A DNA stretch of 64,000 nt from assembly GCA_944383885.1 (NCBI GenBank), contig CALWRF010000020.1:1-64000 (forward strand), written 5' to 3'. Position numbers and translations under genes: made by a program. Numbering within the stretch: the first letter of the stretch is position 1; every line of letters starts with the position of its first letter. Source of the stretch: an uncultured Clostridia bacterium. GTDB taxonomy: Bacteria; Bacillota; Clostridia; Lachnospirales; Anaerotignaceae. A model generated the notes under the pieces. That model was not told the origin of the DNA and searched no databases. It worked only from the letters and a program-made list of their open reading frames with translations. This document shows positions 16,208 through 25,785 of the stretch, one piece after another.

Positions 16208-18607
16208 ATGATTCTTAGCGCTGGTACAGTCCTAAGCGGACGTTATGAGATACAGGAAAAAATAGGAACAGGCGGCATGGCCGTAGTTTACAGGGGCAGA
16301 GACCTTAAACTTGAAAGAAATGTTACAGTTAAAGTTCTTAAAGAAGAGTTTACTCAGGAAGAGGACTTTAAATCAAGATTTACAACTGAAGCGCGTTCTG
16401 CTGCTAAGTTATCCCATCCCAACATTGTAAATGTATATGATGTGGGAGAGGATAATGGAATATATTACATAGTAATGGAGTATATTCATGGCGATACACT
16501 TAAACAGGTTATTAAAGAGAACGCCCCGCTTGATGAGGTTGTTGCTTTAAGTATTGCCATTCAAATGGTCGCAGCCCTTGCTAACGCGCATAAAAACGGA
16601 GTTGTGCACAGGGATATTAAACCTGAAAACATATTAATAAGCGTAGACGGCACAATTAAAATAACCGATTTCGGAATCGCTCGTGCAGCCGATGTTTCTA
16701 CAATTACAATGACTACAAATGCTGTCGGTTCAGTGTATTACTTTTCACCTGAGCAGGCAAGGGGCGGCTATGTAGATGAAAAAAGCGATATTTACTCAGT
16801 AGGCATTACCATGTTTGAGATGCTTACAGGACACGTCCCTTTTGACGGGAACAATTCTGTTGCTATTGCCTTAAAGCATCTTAACAATGAAATGCCGGAT
16901 ATACGCCAGTACAATCCAAATGTGAGCGATGCTGTTATATCAATAATAAATAAAGCTTCAGCTAAGAAAAAAGATGACAGGTACGACTCAAGCGAAGATT
17001 TGCTTTCTGATTTGAAATTAGCTTTAGCTGAAAAAACATCACTTCAAAAAAATAACGACAAAGTTACTAATGTTGCAAAAGATGAGGTTTCAATAAATGA
17101 TGCAGCCGGGAATGTGGCTGAAAATATCACTCCGGCGGAAGTGCTGCATAATAAAGACAATGTTGAAGAACTTAAAGTGGCTAACTTTGCAAAACAGGAT
17201 GAGCCGGAAGATGACGGAATTAAAATAGAAATTTCAGGAAACAAAAAGAAGAGTTTAGCCAAAGACGCGTCGGATAAATTTGAGGAATACAGTAAAAAAA
17301 TTGTTATTTCAAAAGATGACGACTATGAAGATGACGACTATCAGGATAATTCTTATGACGACAACTATGATGAGGAGATTGATTATTCGTTGAAATCAAA
17401 GCAAAAATACAAACAAAACGATGCTAAAACATATAATAAAAAGACCTCCCGTAATTATGATGACGATTATTACGACGAGGAAGATGACGAGTACTACAGG
17501 CAAAAAGAAAAGAAAACAATTATAGCCGCTGTTATAACTGCTCTTGTAATAATTGGGATAATAAGCTTTTTCGGCGCTAAATTCCTTGCCGGTCAGGGCA
17601 TTATATCAAACGGAAGCAGTTCATCGTCCCAAGATATAGCTGAGGGAAATATTAAAGTGCCTAATTTTGAGAGATACACTCTTGAAATGGCTCAGAATGA
17701 GGCAGAAAGGCTTGGTCTTAAAATTAATGTTGCTGAGCAGGACTACAGCGATTACGATGAAAATACTATTATTACGCAGTCGCCAGAAGCCGGCACTATG
17801 GTTGCAGAAGGTCAGGTTATAGATGTTGCCGTAAGTCTTGGGCAGAAGACATTCACAATGCCTAATGTTGTATATGAAGAACTTGATAATGCTGTTGAAA
17901 TGATTACATCTCTCGGCGGTCAAAAACCGGAGGTACAGTATGAGTTCAGCGATTCTATACAAGAAGGGATAGTTATGGAACAAACCCCTGCCGCACAGAC
18001 GGAAATTGATTCTACAGTAAAGATTATACTTACTGTAAGCAAAGGTCCTGAAGATGTTAATATAGTAGTTCCTAATTTTGTGGGCAAAGATATTTCGGCT
18101 GTTAAATCAGAGCTTGACGCGGCAGGTCTTAAACTTGGGTCTATAAGCTCTGTTGATTCAGACCGTCCAAAAGATGAAGTAACAGGGCAGTCGCTTAGTT
18201 CAGGCAGTGAGGTTGCTAAAGATTCTACAATTAATTTTGAAATAAGCAAGGGAGTAACTGAGCCGGTGGAAGAACCTGAAACTACTGAGCCTGCCGAAAC
18301 AACTGATGATACAGGCAGCACAGCTGATGAAAATACTGACCAGACCCAAGAACCGGCTGAGACAGAAAAAACTCTTACTTTTACTGTTGAGGCACCGGCT
18401 TCATACACAGATATAAACAGCATACCTGTTAAAATTTTGAAGATAATAAACGGAAGCTCAGTTGAGGTTGTTTATGATGATAAAAGACCGCTTTCAGATT
18501 TTCCGTTTACTGTAAGCATAAAAGGCACTGGTCAAGCTGAAATTCAGCTTTATATAGACAATGTTTACCAGTGGAGTCAGAATGTTAATTTCTCGGAGGG
18601 CAATTAA
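16208..18607 (+). CDS. prkC: PASTA-domain Ser/Thr protein kinase PrkC
   Basis: This 799-residue membrane kinase senses wall fragments or lipid II through extracellular PASTA repeats. The kinase domain (1-275) has GTGGMAVVY, K42 in VTVKVL, HRDIKPEN (catalytic D136), DFG (D154) and a Thr-rich activation loop STITMTTNAVGS. A juxtamembrane linker (about 365-433) is extremely rich in Asp, Glu and Tyr. One membrane helix spans about 438-457. Three PASTA repeats follow (about 482-545, 548-613, 618-681), then an acidic Thr-rich linker and a C-terminal domain (725-799). It overlaps rsgA by one base. The acidic Tyr-rich linker is the unusual part. Confidence 0.95.
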   Translation: MILSAGTVLSGRYEIQEKIGTGGMAVVYRGRDLKLERNVTVKVLKEEFTQEEDFKSRFTTEARSAAKLSHPNIVNVYDVGEDNGIYYIVMEYIHGDTLKQVIKENAPLDEVVALSIAIQMVAALANAHKNGVVHRDIKPENILISVDGTIKITDFGIARAADVSTITMTTNAVGSVYYFSPEQARGGYVDEKSDIYSVGITMFEMLTGHVPFDGNNSVAIALKHLNNEMPDIRQYNPNVSDAVISIINKASAKKKDDRYDSSEDLLSDLKLALAEKTSLQKNNDKVTNVAKDEVSINDAAGNVAENITPAEVLHNKDNVEELKVANFAKQDEPEDDGIKIEISGNKKKSLAKDASDKFEEYSKKIVISKDDDYEDDDYQDNSYDDNYDEEIDYSLKSKQKYKQNDAKTYNKKTSRNYDDDYYDEEDDEYYRQKEKKTIIAAVITALVIIGIISFFGAKFLAGQGIISNGSSSSSQDIAEGNIKVPNFERYTLEMAQNEAERLGLKINVAEQDYSDYDENTIITQSPEAGTMVAEGQVIDVAVSLGQKTFTMPNVVYEELDNAVEMITSLGGQKPEVQYEFSDSIQEGIVMEQTPAAQTEIDSTVKIILTVSKGPEDVNIVVPNFVGKDISAVKSELDAAGLKLGSISSVDSDRPKDEVTGQSLSSGSEVAKDSTINFEISKGVTEPVEEPETTEPAETTDDTGSTADENTDQTQEPAETEKTLTFTVEAPASYTDINSIPVKILKIINGSSVEVVYDDKRPLSDFPFTVSIKGTGQAEIQLYIDNVYQWSQNVNFSEGN

Positions 18608-19491
18608 TGCTTGACGGTACAATTATTAAAGGAATAGGCGGGTTTTATTATATAAATACAAAAAGCGGCATATATGAATGCCGTGCCCGCGGAAAGTTCC
18701 GTAAAGAAAAAATCACGCCAACAGTTGGGGATTATGTACAGATAAGTGTTTTAGATGAAAAAAATAAAAAAGGCAGCCTTGATGTTATTAAGCCAAGAAA
18801 AAACCAGCTTATAAGACCTAAAGTTGCCAATGTAGACCAGGCGCTTATAATATTTGCGGCTGTAAGCCCGCAGTTTAATCCTGATTTGCTTGACAGGTTC
18901 CTTATTCTATCTGAAGAGCAGAAGCTTGAAATAACTATATGCATTAACAAAATTGACCTTGACAAAAAGCGTGAATTTGAAAAATATAAAAATCTATATA
19001 CTGAGGCTGGATACAGGGTAATACCTGTATCTGCCTATGAAAAAATTAATATAGACGAATTGAAAAAAAGCGTCCAGAACAAAATATCTGTTGTAGCCGG
19101 TCCTTCCGGAGCGGGTAAAAGCAGTTTAATTAACTGCCTTAATCCTGATTTTTCACTTAAAACAGGTGAGGTAAGTAAAAAAATAGAAAGAGGCAGGCAC
19201 ACTACAAGGCATGCTGAGTTAATGGAAATATTCGACAACAGCTTTATAGTTGATTCTCCTGGGTTTACATCTTTATATCTTGATAATATTGAACCTAAGA
19301 AACTTCAGGAATATTTTCCTGAATTTAAGCCGTATTATAATAACTGCCGTTTTTCATCATGTGTCCATATTAATGAGCCTGACTGCTGTGTTAAAGAGCA
19401 TGTGGGGAAAGATATAAATCCTGTAAGATATGAAAAATACGTAACACTTTACAATGAAATAAACGAAATTTATCAAGAAAGGAAGAAATAA
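18607..19491 (+). CDS. rsgA: Ribosome small-subunit-dependent GTPase RsgA
   Basis: This 294-residue circularly permuted GTPase matures the 30S subunit. Order of parts: OB-fold (1-70, with CRARGKFRKEKITPTVGDYV), then G4 (CINKIDL), G1 (GPSGAGKSSLIN), G3 (DSPGF) and a zinc domain with CRFSSCVHINEPDCCV. The start overlaps the prkC stop (TAATG), so translation is coupled. It lies in the prpC-prkC-rsgA-rpe-thiN arrangement known from Bacillus. Confidence 0.95.
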   Translation: MLDGTIIKGIGGFYYINTKSGIYECRARGKFRKEKITPTVGDYVQISVLDEKNKKGSLDVIKPRKNQLIRPKVANVDQALIIFAAVSPQFNPDLLDRFLILSEEQKLEITICINKIDLDKKREFEKYKNLYTEAGYRVIPVSAYEKINIDELKKSVQNKISVVAGPSGAGKSSLINCLNPDFSLKTGEVSKKIERGRHTTRHAELMEIFDNSFIVDSPGFTSLYLDNIEPKKLQEYFPEFKPYYNNCRFSSCVHINEPDCCVKEHVGKDINPVRYEKYVTLYNEINEIYQERKK

Positions 19492-19494
19492 TAA

Positions 19495-20157
19495 GTGAAA
19501 ACTTTATCACCGTCGCTTTTGTCAGCTGATTTTTCAAAATTGGCTGAAGAACTGTCAACTGTTGAAAATGCCGGAGCCAAGTATATTCACCTTGATATTA
19601 TGGACGGGCATTTTGTGCCTAATATCACTTTTGGGGCGCCTGTTTTAAGAAGTATAAGAAAAGTAACTAATTTAGTTTTTGATGTGCATCTTATGATAGA
19701 AAACCCTGAAAATTATATTGCGGACTTTGCTTCCGCCGGAGCAGATATATTAAACGTGCATTTTGAGGCGTGCACAGACCTTGGAAGGATAATCGATAAA
19801 ATACATTCTCTCGGCTGCAAAGCAGGTGTTACGGTTAAGCCTGATACACCGGTTGAAGCTGTGGCTTCTGTGCTTGATAAGGTTGATATGGTTCTGGTTA
19901 TGACAGTTTATCCGGGCTTCAGCGGACAAAAGTTTATACCTGAGGCATTAAACAAAATACCTGCCCTTGTTAAGGCAAGAAAAGAGAGAAAGCTTAATTT
20001 CGACATACAGATTGACGGCGGGGTAAGCTTAAATAACCTGCGTCAGGTTCTTGATGCAGGAGCCGACAGCATTGTAGCCGGCTCAGCAGTTTTTGGCGCT
20101 GAAAATCCTGGTGAGGCTGTAAAAGAATTTATGAATATTATCAGGGAGTATGAATAA
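19495..20157 (+). CDS. rpe: Ribulose-phosphate 3-epimerase
   Basis: This 220-residue TIM-barrel enzyme interconverts ribulose 5-phosphate and xylulose 5-phosphate. Key motifs are LSPSLLSADFSKL near the start, HLDIMDGHFVPNITFG (metal and catalytic residues), VHLMIENPE, MTVYPGFSGQKF and the phosphate site QIDGGVSLNN...VAGSAVFG. It starts with GTG at 19495 after AAGGAAG, three bases after rsgA. Confidence 0.95.
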   Translation: MKTLSPSLLSADFSKLAEELSTVENAGAKYIHLDIMDGHFVPNITFGAPVLRSIRKVTNLVFDVHLMIENPENYIADFASAGADILNVHFEACTDLGRIIDKIHSLGCKAGVTVKPDTPVEAVASVLDKVDMVLVMTVYPGFSGQKFIPEALNKIPALVKARKERKLNFDIQIDGGVSLNNLRQVLDAGADSIVAGSAVFGAENPGEAVKEFMNIIREYE

Positions 20158-20159
20158 TA

Positions 20160-20795
20160 ATGAGAGCTTTTGTTTTTGGCGGCGCAGACATAAAGGACTA
20201 TTCATTTTGCCAAAAATATATTGAAAACAGTTTTATTGTATGCTGTGACGCCGGAATGAAACACGCCAAAGAGCTTGGCGTTACACCTAATGTAATAGTA
20301 GGCGATTTTGATTCTGTAGACAGCGATGTGCTGGAATATTTTAAAAACCAGAATTTAGATATTAAACAGTATCCATGCAAAAAAGATGAAACGGATATGG
20401 AGCTTGGTCTTGAGGAAGCAATCAATGCCGGCTGCGACGAGATAATAATCACTGCCGGAATAGGAAGCCGCATGGACCACACATTAGCTAATCTTCAGCT
20501 CTTATTTAATCTTTTAGAAAAAGGCATAAATGCTAAAATAGTTAATGAATACAATGAAGTATGGCTTATAAATAAAAAAACAGTCATAACGGGTAAGGCT
20601 GGGGATATTGTATCATTGGTGCCTATGACACAGGAAGTAAAAGGTGTTACAACTTATAATCTTGAATATCCTCTTAACGATGCTACACTGTTTTTTGGCA
20701 GCCGGCTTTTGGCTGTAAGCAATGTAATGCTTTCTGACAGGGCGGAAGTTGAAATAAAAAGCGGCTATTTGTATGTTATGAAATGCCATGACTGA
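20160..20795 (+). CDS. thiN: Thiamine pyrophosphokinase
   Basis: This 211-residue enzyme makes thiamine diphosphate from thiamine and ATP. It shows CCDAGMKHAKELGVTPNVIVGDFDSVD, the acidic KDETDMELGLEEA motif and GIGSRMDHTLANLQLL, then the C-terminal beta-sandwich domain. It follows rpe by two bases and ends the long operon before a strong terminator. Confidence 0.94.
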   Translation: MRAFVFGGADIKDYSFCQKYIENSFIVCCDAGMKHAKELGVTPNVIVGDFDSVDSDVLEYFKNQNLDIKQYPCKKDETDMELGLEEAINAGCDEIIITAGIGSRMDHTLANLQLLFNLLEKGINAKIVNEYNEVWLINKKTVITGKAGDIVSLVPMTQEVKGVTTYNLEYPLNDATLFFGSRLLAVSNVMLSDRAEVEIKSGYLYVMKCHD

Positions 20796-20804
20796 GTATA
20801 AAAT

Positions 20805-20841
20805 GCGTTTGAAGCTTTATTAAGCTTTAGGCGCTTTTTTT
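20805..20841 (+). terminator. Terminator of the prpC-thiN operon
   Basis: GCGTTTGAAGCTT (20805-20817) pairs along its full length with AAGCTTTAGGCGC (20822-20834) when G-T pairs are allowed, leaving a 4-base loop, then seven T. Confidence 0.85.
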
Positions 20842-20889
20842 GTGCTCTAAATAAAAAGTAACGAATATAATAGATGTGGGGGAATGTTT

Positions 20890-21030
20890 ATGGAATTTAG
20901 GATTATTGGAGTAATACTTGTTTCTGTTGGGACAGGTATGCTTATTGTTGAGTTTTTCCCATGGTGGGGATTTCTTGCGGCAGCAGCTCTTGTTGCTGTT
21001 GGAATTTATATTATACTAAAAAAATGCTAA
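20890..21030 (+). CDS. Small hypothetical membrane protein (46 aa)
   Basis: A short frame between thiN and rpmB encodes 46 residues: MEFRIIGVILVSVGTGMLIV, then EFFPWWGF, then LAAAALVAVGIYIILKKC. This is two hydrophobic helices around a Phe-Pro-Trp-Trp turn with a basic C-terminus. GGGGG at 20878-20882 is 7 bases upstream of ATG 20890 (another ATG at 20884 is too close), and TATAAT occurs at 20866-20871. It sits after the thiN terminator and so has its own transcription. In Bacillus spoVM occupies this slot; this protein does not resemble SpoVM. Function is unknown. Confidence 0.65.
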   Translation: MEFRIIGVILVSVGTGMLIVEFFPWWGFLAAAALVAVGIYIILKKC

Positions 21031-21035
21031 AAAAA

Positions 21036-21054
21036 CTCCCGTTAAAAACGGGAG
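21036..21054 (-). terminator. Terminator of rpmB
   Basis: CTCCCGTT and AACGGGAG (21036-21043, 21047-21054) pair perfectly. Read on the minus strand the hairpin is followed by a T-run, so it terminates rpmB; it also lies directly after the small membrane gene's stop. Confidence 0.8.
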
Positions 21055-21067
21055 CAGGTTTGTATAA

Positions 21068-21268
21068 TCAAATGGCGCGAGTAACTTTACCTGAACGAAG
21101 ACATCTTGTACAAATGTATATAGATCTGATAGTACCGTTGTCATTGATTTTTACTTTCTTGACATTAGCTTTCCAAGTCTTGTTAGCGCGTCTGCTGACC
21201 TGGCTACGGTTAATGCTTATTCTATGACCTGTCTGCATAGTTTTATCGCAGATTTCACATTTTGCCAT
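21068..21268 (-). CDS. rpmB: 50S ribosomal protein bL28
   Basis: This 66-residue ribosomal protein begins MAKCEICDKTMQTGHRISINRSQ and contains the KTWKANVKKV core. Two cysteine pairs (CEIC near the start and CTRC near the end) indicate the zinc-binding C+ form. ATG at 21268 follows AAGGAGGTG; an in-frame extension to 21301 runs through this site and is not used. It is transcribed opposite to its neighbours from its own promoter. Confidence 0.95.
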   Translation of the reverse strand: MAKCEICDKTMQTGHRISINRSQVSRRANKTWKANVKKVKINDNGTIRSIYICTRCLRSGKVTRAI

Positions 21269-21310
21269 TACTTGCACCTCCTTAAATTCTATCCATGACA
21301 TAACGATATT

Positions 21311-21339
21311 ATTCTAACAGAAAGAATAGATTTTGGCAA
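21311..21339 (-). promoter_or_regulatory. Promoter of rpmB
   Basis: On the minus strand TTGCCA (21339-21334), a 17-base spacer and TAGAAT (21316-21311) lie about 45 bases before the rpmB start. Confidence 0.65.
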
Positions 21340-21513
21340 GTAAAAAATAATATTTTCTTAAATTTTTTAACTTATATATGCCTGCTCTTTTAATTTCTTA
21401 TAGTTTGTGATAAACTAAATTCAAGTATTGATAAAAAATAATGCAGATTGCAGAGCTTATTAATTTATATTTAAACAGAACAGCACCGCAATATTTTTGC
21501 AGGAGGGAATAAT

Positions 21514-21876
21514 ATGTCAGCTAAAATTGAAACAAATTTAGGTACTATATCTATAGAAGAAGAAGTTATAGCAAGAGTTGCAGGCTGCGCGGCTATGGAC
21601 TGCTACGGAATTGTAGGCATGGCAGCTAAAAATATGAAAGACGGTTTGTTCCAGCTTCTTAAAGTTGAAAGCCTTACAAAAGGCATTAAAGTTTATGTTA
21701 ATGATGAAGAAGGCACTTTAAGCCTTGATTTTCACATTATTGTGGAATACGGAACTAATATTTCGGTTATTGCGGATAATATAGTAAATACAGTAAAGTT
21801 TAAATTAGAGGACTGCTTTGATATTAAAACCGATAAAATAAATATTTTTGTTGAAGGCGTAAGGGTCGACAGCTGA
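21514..21876 (+). CDS. Asp23/Gls24 family envelope stress protein (YloU)
   Basis: This 120-residue protein matches the Asp23/Gls24 (DUF322) family: N-terminal ETNLGTISIEEEVIARVAGCAAMDCYGIVGMAAK and a C-terminal DFHIIVEYGTNISVIADNIVNTVKFKLED. Family members are abundant, envelope-associated and linked to alkaline or wall stress. It is encoded right before the DAK2-domain gene, as yloU-yloV in Bacillus. The start follows GCAGGAGGG. Confidence 0.9.
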   Translation: MSAKIETNLGTISIEEEVIARVAGCAAMDCYGIVGMAAKNMKDGLFQLLKVESLTKGIKVYVNDEEGTLSLDFHIIVEYGTNISVIADNIVNTVKFKLEDCFDIKTDKINIFVEGVRVDS

Positions 21877-21893
21877 TTAGGGAGGAAGTTTAA

Positions 21894-23543
21894 GTGGGGC
21901 TTAAAAGCATTAACGGTCATATTCTGCGCAGGCTTGTTATAGCCGGCGCTAATGAGCTGAGCAAAAATAAGCAGTTGGTTGACGCTCTTAATGTTTTTCC
22001 AGTGCCTGACGGCGATACAGGGACAAATATGTCATTAACTATTATTTCGGCTGCAAAAGAAGCTGAAAAGAATATGTCGGAAAGCATTTCAGACATAGCT
22101 TCAGTATGCGCAAGCGGAGCTTTAAGGGGCGCCAGAGGGAATTCCGGCGTTATACTTTCACAGCTTATACGCGGTTTTTCAAAGGCTGTTTCGGGAAAAG
22201 ATGAGATTGACACAGCTGATTTGGCGCAAGCATTTCAGAAAGCCTCTCAAACTGCGTATAAAGCAGTTATGAAACCTAAAGAAGGAACCATATTGACAGT
22301 AGCTTCTTCCTGTGCTCAAGCATCGCAAAGTGCGTGTCTTGAAACAGATGATATTGAGAGTTTTCTGGAATATGTAATTGAATATGCCGATGAAACTCTG
22401 CTTAAAACAACGGACATGCTTCCGGCTTTAAAAGAAGCTGGGGTTGTTGACGCAGGCGGAAAAGGGCTTTTGTTTATACTTAAAGGAGCGCTTTATAGCT
22501 TAAAAAGCAACGATGAGGCAGTTTTAAACACAGAAAGCCAAGAAACTGAAAATATTGATATAAGCACTTTGTCAAAAATTAAGCCTGAAGATATTAAGTA
22601 TGGGTACTGCACAGAATTTTTCATACTTAAACCAAACGCATCTGAAAAAGATATGAGCGACTTAAAGGAGTTTTTGCTTTCTATGGGCGATTCCATTATG
22701 CTTGTGTCTGATGATGAAGTTATTAAAGTACACGTGCATACTAATCATCCGGGATTAGTTATAGAAAAAGCTCTTAAAACAGGCGCTCTTAACGGCTTAA
22801 AAATAGACAATATGCGTATTCAGCATACTAACAAAATAGATTTTACAAATTCTGTTAGTGTAAAAGAAGAAAAATCAGAGCCTAAAAAAAGAGGTTTTGT
22901 AAGTGTTTCTGCCGGAAGCGGGTTTGATAAGATTTTTAAGGATATAGGCGTTGATGAAGTTATAACCGGCGGGCAGACAATGAATCCCAGTACAGATGAT
23001 ATTTTAAGGGCTGTTGAGAAAGTAAATGCCAAAACAGTTTTTATACTTCCTAACAATAAAAATATAATTTTGGCTTCTCAGCAGGCTTCAAAGCTTGCAA
23101 AAGACAAGAATGTTATTGTTATAGGCACTAAGAGCGTGCCGGAAGGCATATCGGCTATGCTTAACTATGATGATTCCATGACTGATGATGAAATTAAAGA
23201 TTCAATGGAAGAAGGCATGGAATATGTTAAGACATTAAGTGTTACATTTGCTGTTAGGGATACGGTTTTAGACGGCAGAAAAATTCATGAAGGCGACATT
23301 ATAGGAATGATGGATAGCAGCATAGTTTCTGTTGAAAATAATGTTTCAAAATGCGCAGAGGAATTAATAAAACATGCTGTTGATGAAGATGCCGAGGTAG
23401 TAACAATATACTACGGTGAAGATATTAATGAAAGCGACGCAAAAAAAATTAAGGAATATGTCGAAACGGAGTTTGAACATTGTGAGGTTGAACTGCATTA
23501 CGGAGGTCAGCCTCTTTACTACTATCTTATTTCAGTAGAGTAA
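21894..23543 (+). CDS. fakA: DAK2/DegV-domain protein YloV (fatty acid kinase FakA-like)
   Basis: This 549-residue protein has an N-terminal DhaL/DAK2 ATP-binding domain (1-200) with VFPVPDGDTGTNMSLT and GARGNSGVILSQLIRGF, and a C-terminal region (about 330-549) related to DegV-type domains with GGQTMNPSTDDIL. FakA phosphorylates fatty acids presented by FakB proteins. It starts with GTG at 21894 after GGGAGGAAG. No fakB gene is nearby. The kinase role is inferred from family. Confidence 0.87.
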   Translation: MGLKSINGHILRRLVIAGANELSKNKQLVDALNVFPVPDGDTGTNMSLTIISAAKEAEKNMSESISDIASVCASGALRGARGNSGVILSQLIRGFSKAVSGKDEIDTADLAQAFQKASQTAYKAVMKPKEGTILTVASSCAQASQSACLETDDIESFLEYVIEYADETLLKTTDMLPALKEAGVVDAGGKGLLFILKGALYSLKSNDEAVLNTESQETENIDISTLSKIKPEDIKYGYCTEFFILKPNASEKDMSDLKEFLLSMGDSIMLVSDDEVIKVHVHTNHPGLVIEKALKTGALNGLKIDNMRIQHTNKIDFTNSVSVKEEKSEPKKRGFVSVSAGSGFDKIFKDIGVDEVITGGQTMNPSTDDILRAVEKVNAKTVFILPNNKNIILASQQASKLAKDKNVIVIGTKSVPEGISAMLNYDDSMTDDEIKDSMEEGMEYVKTLSVTFAVRDTVLDGRKIHEGDIIGMMDSSIVSVENNVSKCAEELIKHAVDEDAEVVTIYYGEDINESDAKKIKEYVETEFEHCEVELHYGGQPLYYYLISVE

Positions 23544-23559
23544 TTATATCTGTAAGTTT

Positions 23560-23597
23560 AAGGGTGTCGGTTTTTGCCGGTGCCCTTAATTGATTTT
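23560..23597 (+). terminator. Terminator after yloV
   Basis: AAGGGTGTCGG (23560-23570) pairs fully with CCGGTGCCCTT (23577-23587), with three G-T pairs, followed by a T-rich stretch. Confidence 0.7.
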
Positions 23598-23648
23598 TAA
23601 TTTGTATTGTTTAAATTGTATCAATACAACTTTTGGAGGATTTTTGTC

Positions 23649-25700
23649 ATGCTGCTTAATGAGCCTATTACAGCCATAAAAGGCGTTGGAGAAAAAAAAG
23701 CGCAGCTTCTTAATAACTTAGGTATATTCACTGTTGAGGATATTATAGAATATTTTCCACGGGATTATGAAGACAGGAGCATTGTGTGCAAAATAGACCA
23801 GCTGCAAGAGAATGAGGAAAACACTTTTTTTGCATGGGTAGATAATGTGCCTGAAAATGTGCATATAGGCAGAATGTCGATTACAAAAGCGAGGTTAAGC
23901 GATGAAACAGGTAAGATTAACGCGGTGTGGTATAATCAGGCTTTTTTAAAAAATGCTTTAAAAAAAGATGGCAGATACATATTTACAGGTATATACCGCA
24001 TAAAAAACGGACGCAGGGAAATTGTTTCACCTGAGTTTGAAAAGGCAGAAAGCGGAGAAATATTGGGCGCAGGCAGAATAGTGCCTGTTTATCACTTAAC
24101 AGCCGGCATAAGCCAAAAAGTTATAAGGGCTCTTGTAAAAAAAACATTGGACAGTGTAAAAACACAGCTTCCTGATTTTATGCCTTTAGATATAAGAAAA
24201 AAATACTGTCTTTGCGAAAGAAATTTTGCTATAAGCAACATACATTTCCCTGAAAACTCGGACAGCTTTTTTATGGCGCGAAAAAGGCTTGTTTTTGATG
24301 AGCTTTTTATACTTCAAATGGCGCTTTTTAAACTGAAAGGCGCTAATAACAGAAATGGCGGCATTGTTTTTAAATGCGGTAATGTTTTGGAAGAAACACA
24401 GGAGGCACTGGGATTTGAATTTACAAACGCTCAGAAGAAAGTTACTGGCGAAATAATTAATGATGTGTCAAAAGGAACTCTTATGAACAGGCTTATACAG
24501 GGTGATGTAGGCAGCGGAAAAACGGCTGTTGCCATGGCTGCCTGCTTAATGGCTGTTAAAAATGGGTATCAGGCGGCTTTAATGGCTCCTACTGAGGTTT
24601 TGGCAAGCCAGCATTATGAGGTGTTCAGCGCTTTTTTTCAAAAATTCGGCATTGAAGTCTGTCTTTTAAAGGGCTCATTAAAGAAAAAAGAAAAAGAAGC
24701 CGCTAAAGAAAGCATACTAAGCGGCAGAACTAAAATGGTTATAGGCACTCACGCAATTATACAAAAAGATGTGGAATTTAAAAATCTTGCCCTTGTTATA
24801 ACTGATGAACAGCACCGCTTTGGTGTTAAGCAAAGAAACGTATTGGCGGAAAAAGGCGCTAATGCCCATGTGCTTGTTATGACGGCTACACCGATTCCAA
24901 GAACATTGGCACTTATTTTGTATGGCGACCTTGAAATATCTGTTATAGACGAGCTTCCGCCGGGCAGAGAGAAAATACTTACTTATGCTGTTAACAGCTC
25001 ATACCGCAAAAGAGCGTATGCTTTTATACGAAAAGAAGTGGAAAAAGGCCGTCAGGCGTATATGGTCTGTCCTATGATTGAAGAAAGCGACGCCATTGAG
25101 GCTAAAGCTGTTGAAACAATGATTGACGAAGTGTCCCAAACAGACTTTAAGGGATTAAATGTTTCTGTTTTGCATGGAAAAATGAAGCCTGAGGAAAAAG
25201 AGGCTATTATGAGTGAGTTTGCCGCAAATAAAATTCAGGTTTTAATTTCCACAACTGTAATTGAAGTCGGCATTAATGTGCCTAACGCTACAATTATGCT
25301 TATAGAAAACGCTGAAAGATTTGGTCTTTCGCAGCTTCATCAGCTTAGAGGCCGCGTAGGGAGAGGAAAATATCAGTCATATTGTATTTTAGTTACGGAT
25401 TCCAAAAGCCAAGTTACTAAAGAGCGAATGAAAGTTATGCAGAAAACAAATGACGGTTTTGAAATTTCTGAAACAGACCTGAAGCTTAGGGGACCGGGAG
25501 AGTTTTTTGGTACAAGGCAGCACGGACTTCCGCAGCTTAAAATAGCAAATCTTTATAAAGACGCGGATATGCTCTCGCTTTCACAAAATGCGGCTAAAGA
25601 GCTTAATAAAATTAAAGATTGGCATAAAGAGCCGAAATACAAGCAGCTTTCGGAAAAAATAGACTCGCTTTTTCTGAACAGCCAGAGAATTGGAATATAG
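23649..25700 (+). CDS. recG: ATP-dependent DNA helicase RecG
   Basis: This 683-residue branch-migration helicase rescues stalled forks and processes Holliday junctions. The wedge domain occupies about 1-250 (ITAIKGVGEKKAQLLNNLG, then an OB fold). The motor has GDVGSGKTAVA, DEQHRFGVKQR, MTATPIPRT, and QLHQLRGRVGRG, with the RecG-specific C-terminus. ATG 23649 follows TTGGAGGA; the frame extends 14 codons upstream without a site. Length is normal. Confidence 0.96.
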   Translation: MLLNEPITAIKGVGEKKAQLLNNLGIFTVEDIIEYFPRDYEDRSIVCKIDQLQENEENTFFAWVDNVPENVHIGRMSITKARLSDETGKINAVWYNQAFLKNALKKDGRYIFTGIYRIKNGRREIVSPEFEKAESGEILGAGRIVPVYHLTAGISQKVIRALVKKTLDSVKTQLPDFMPLDIRKKYCLCERNFAISNIHFPENSDSFFMARKRLVFDELFILQMALFKLKGANNRNGGIVFKCGNVLEETQEALGFEFTNAQKKVTGEIINDVSKGTLMNRLIQGDVGSGKTAVAMAACLMAVKNGYQAALMAPTEVLASQHYEVFSAFFQKFGIEVCLLKGSLKKKEKEAAKESILSGRTKMVIGTHAIIQKDVEFKNLALVITDEQHRFGVKQRNVLAEKGANAHVLVMTATPIPRTLALILYGDLEISVIDELPPGREKILTYAVNSSYRKRAYAFIRKEVEKGRQAYMVCPMIEESDAIEAKAVETMIDEVSQTDFKGLNVSVLHGKMKPEEKEAIMSEFAANKIQVLISTTVIEVGINVPNATIMLIENAERFGLSQLHQLRGRVGRGKYQSYCILVTDSKSQVTKERMKVMQKTNDGFEISETDLKLRGPGEFFGTRQHGLPQLKIANLYKDADMLSLSQNAAKELNKIKDWHKEPKYKQLSEKIDSLFLNSQRIGI

Positions 25701-25785
25701 TGGAATATAGCTGTTTTTTAATTGTAATTTTACATTATTTGACAAATTTGAGGTATAAAAAAATCCGCAGTAAATAATAGAAGTA

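Noticed and set aside
17621-18423. Long antisense frames (120 and 167 residues) opposite the PASTA region of prkC
   Set aside because: They are mirror frames of a clear gene with repeated Ser/Thr/Val composition typical of antisense translation, with no start site.
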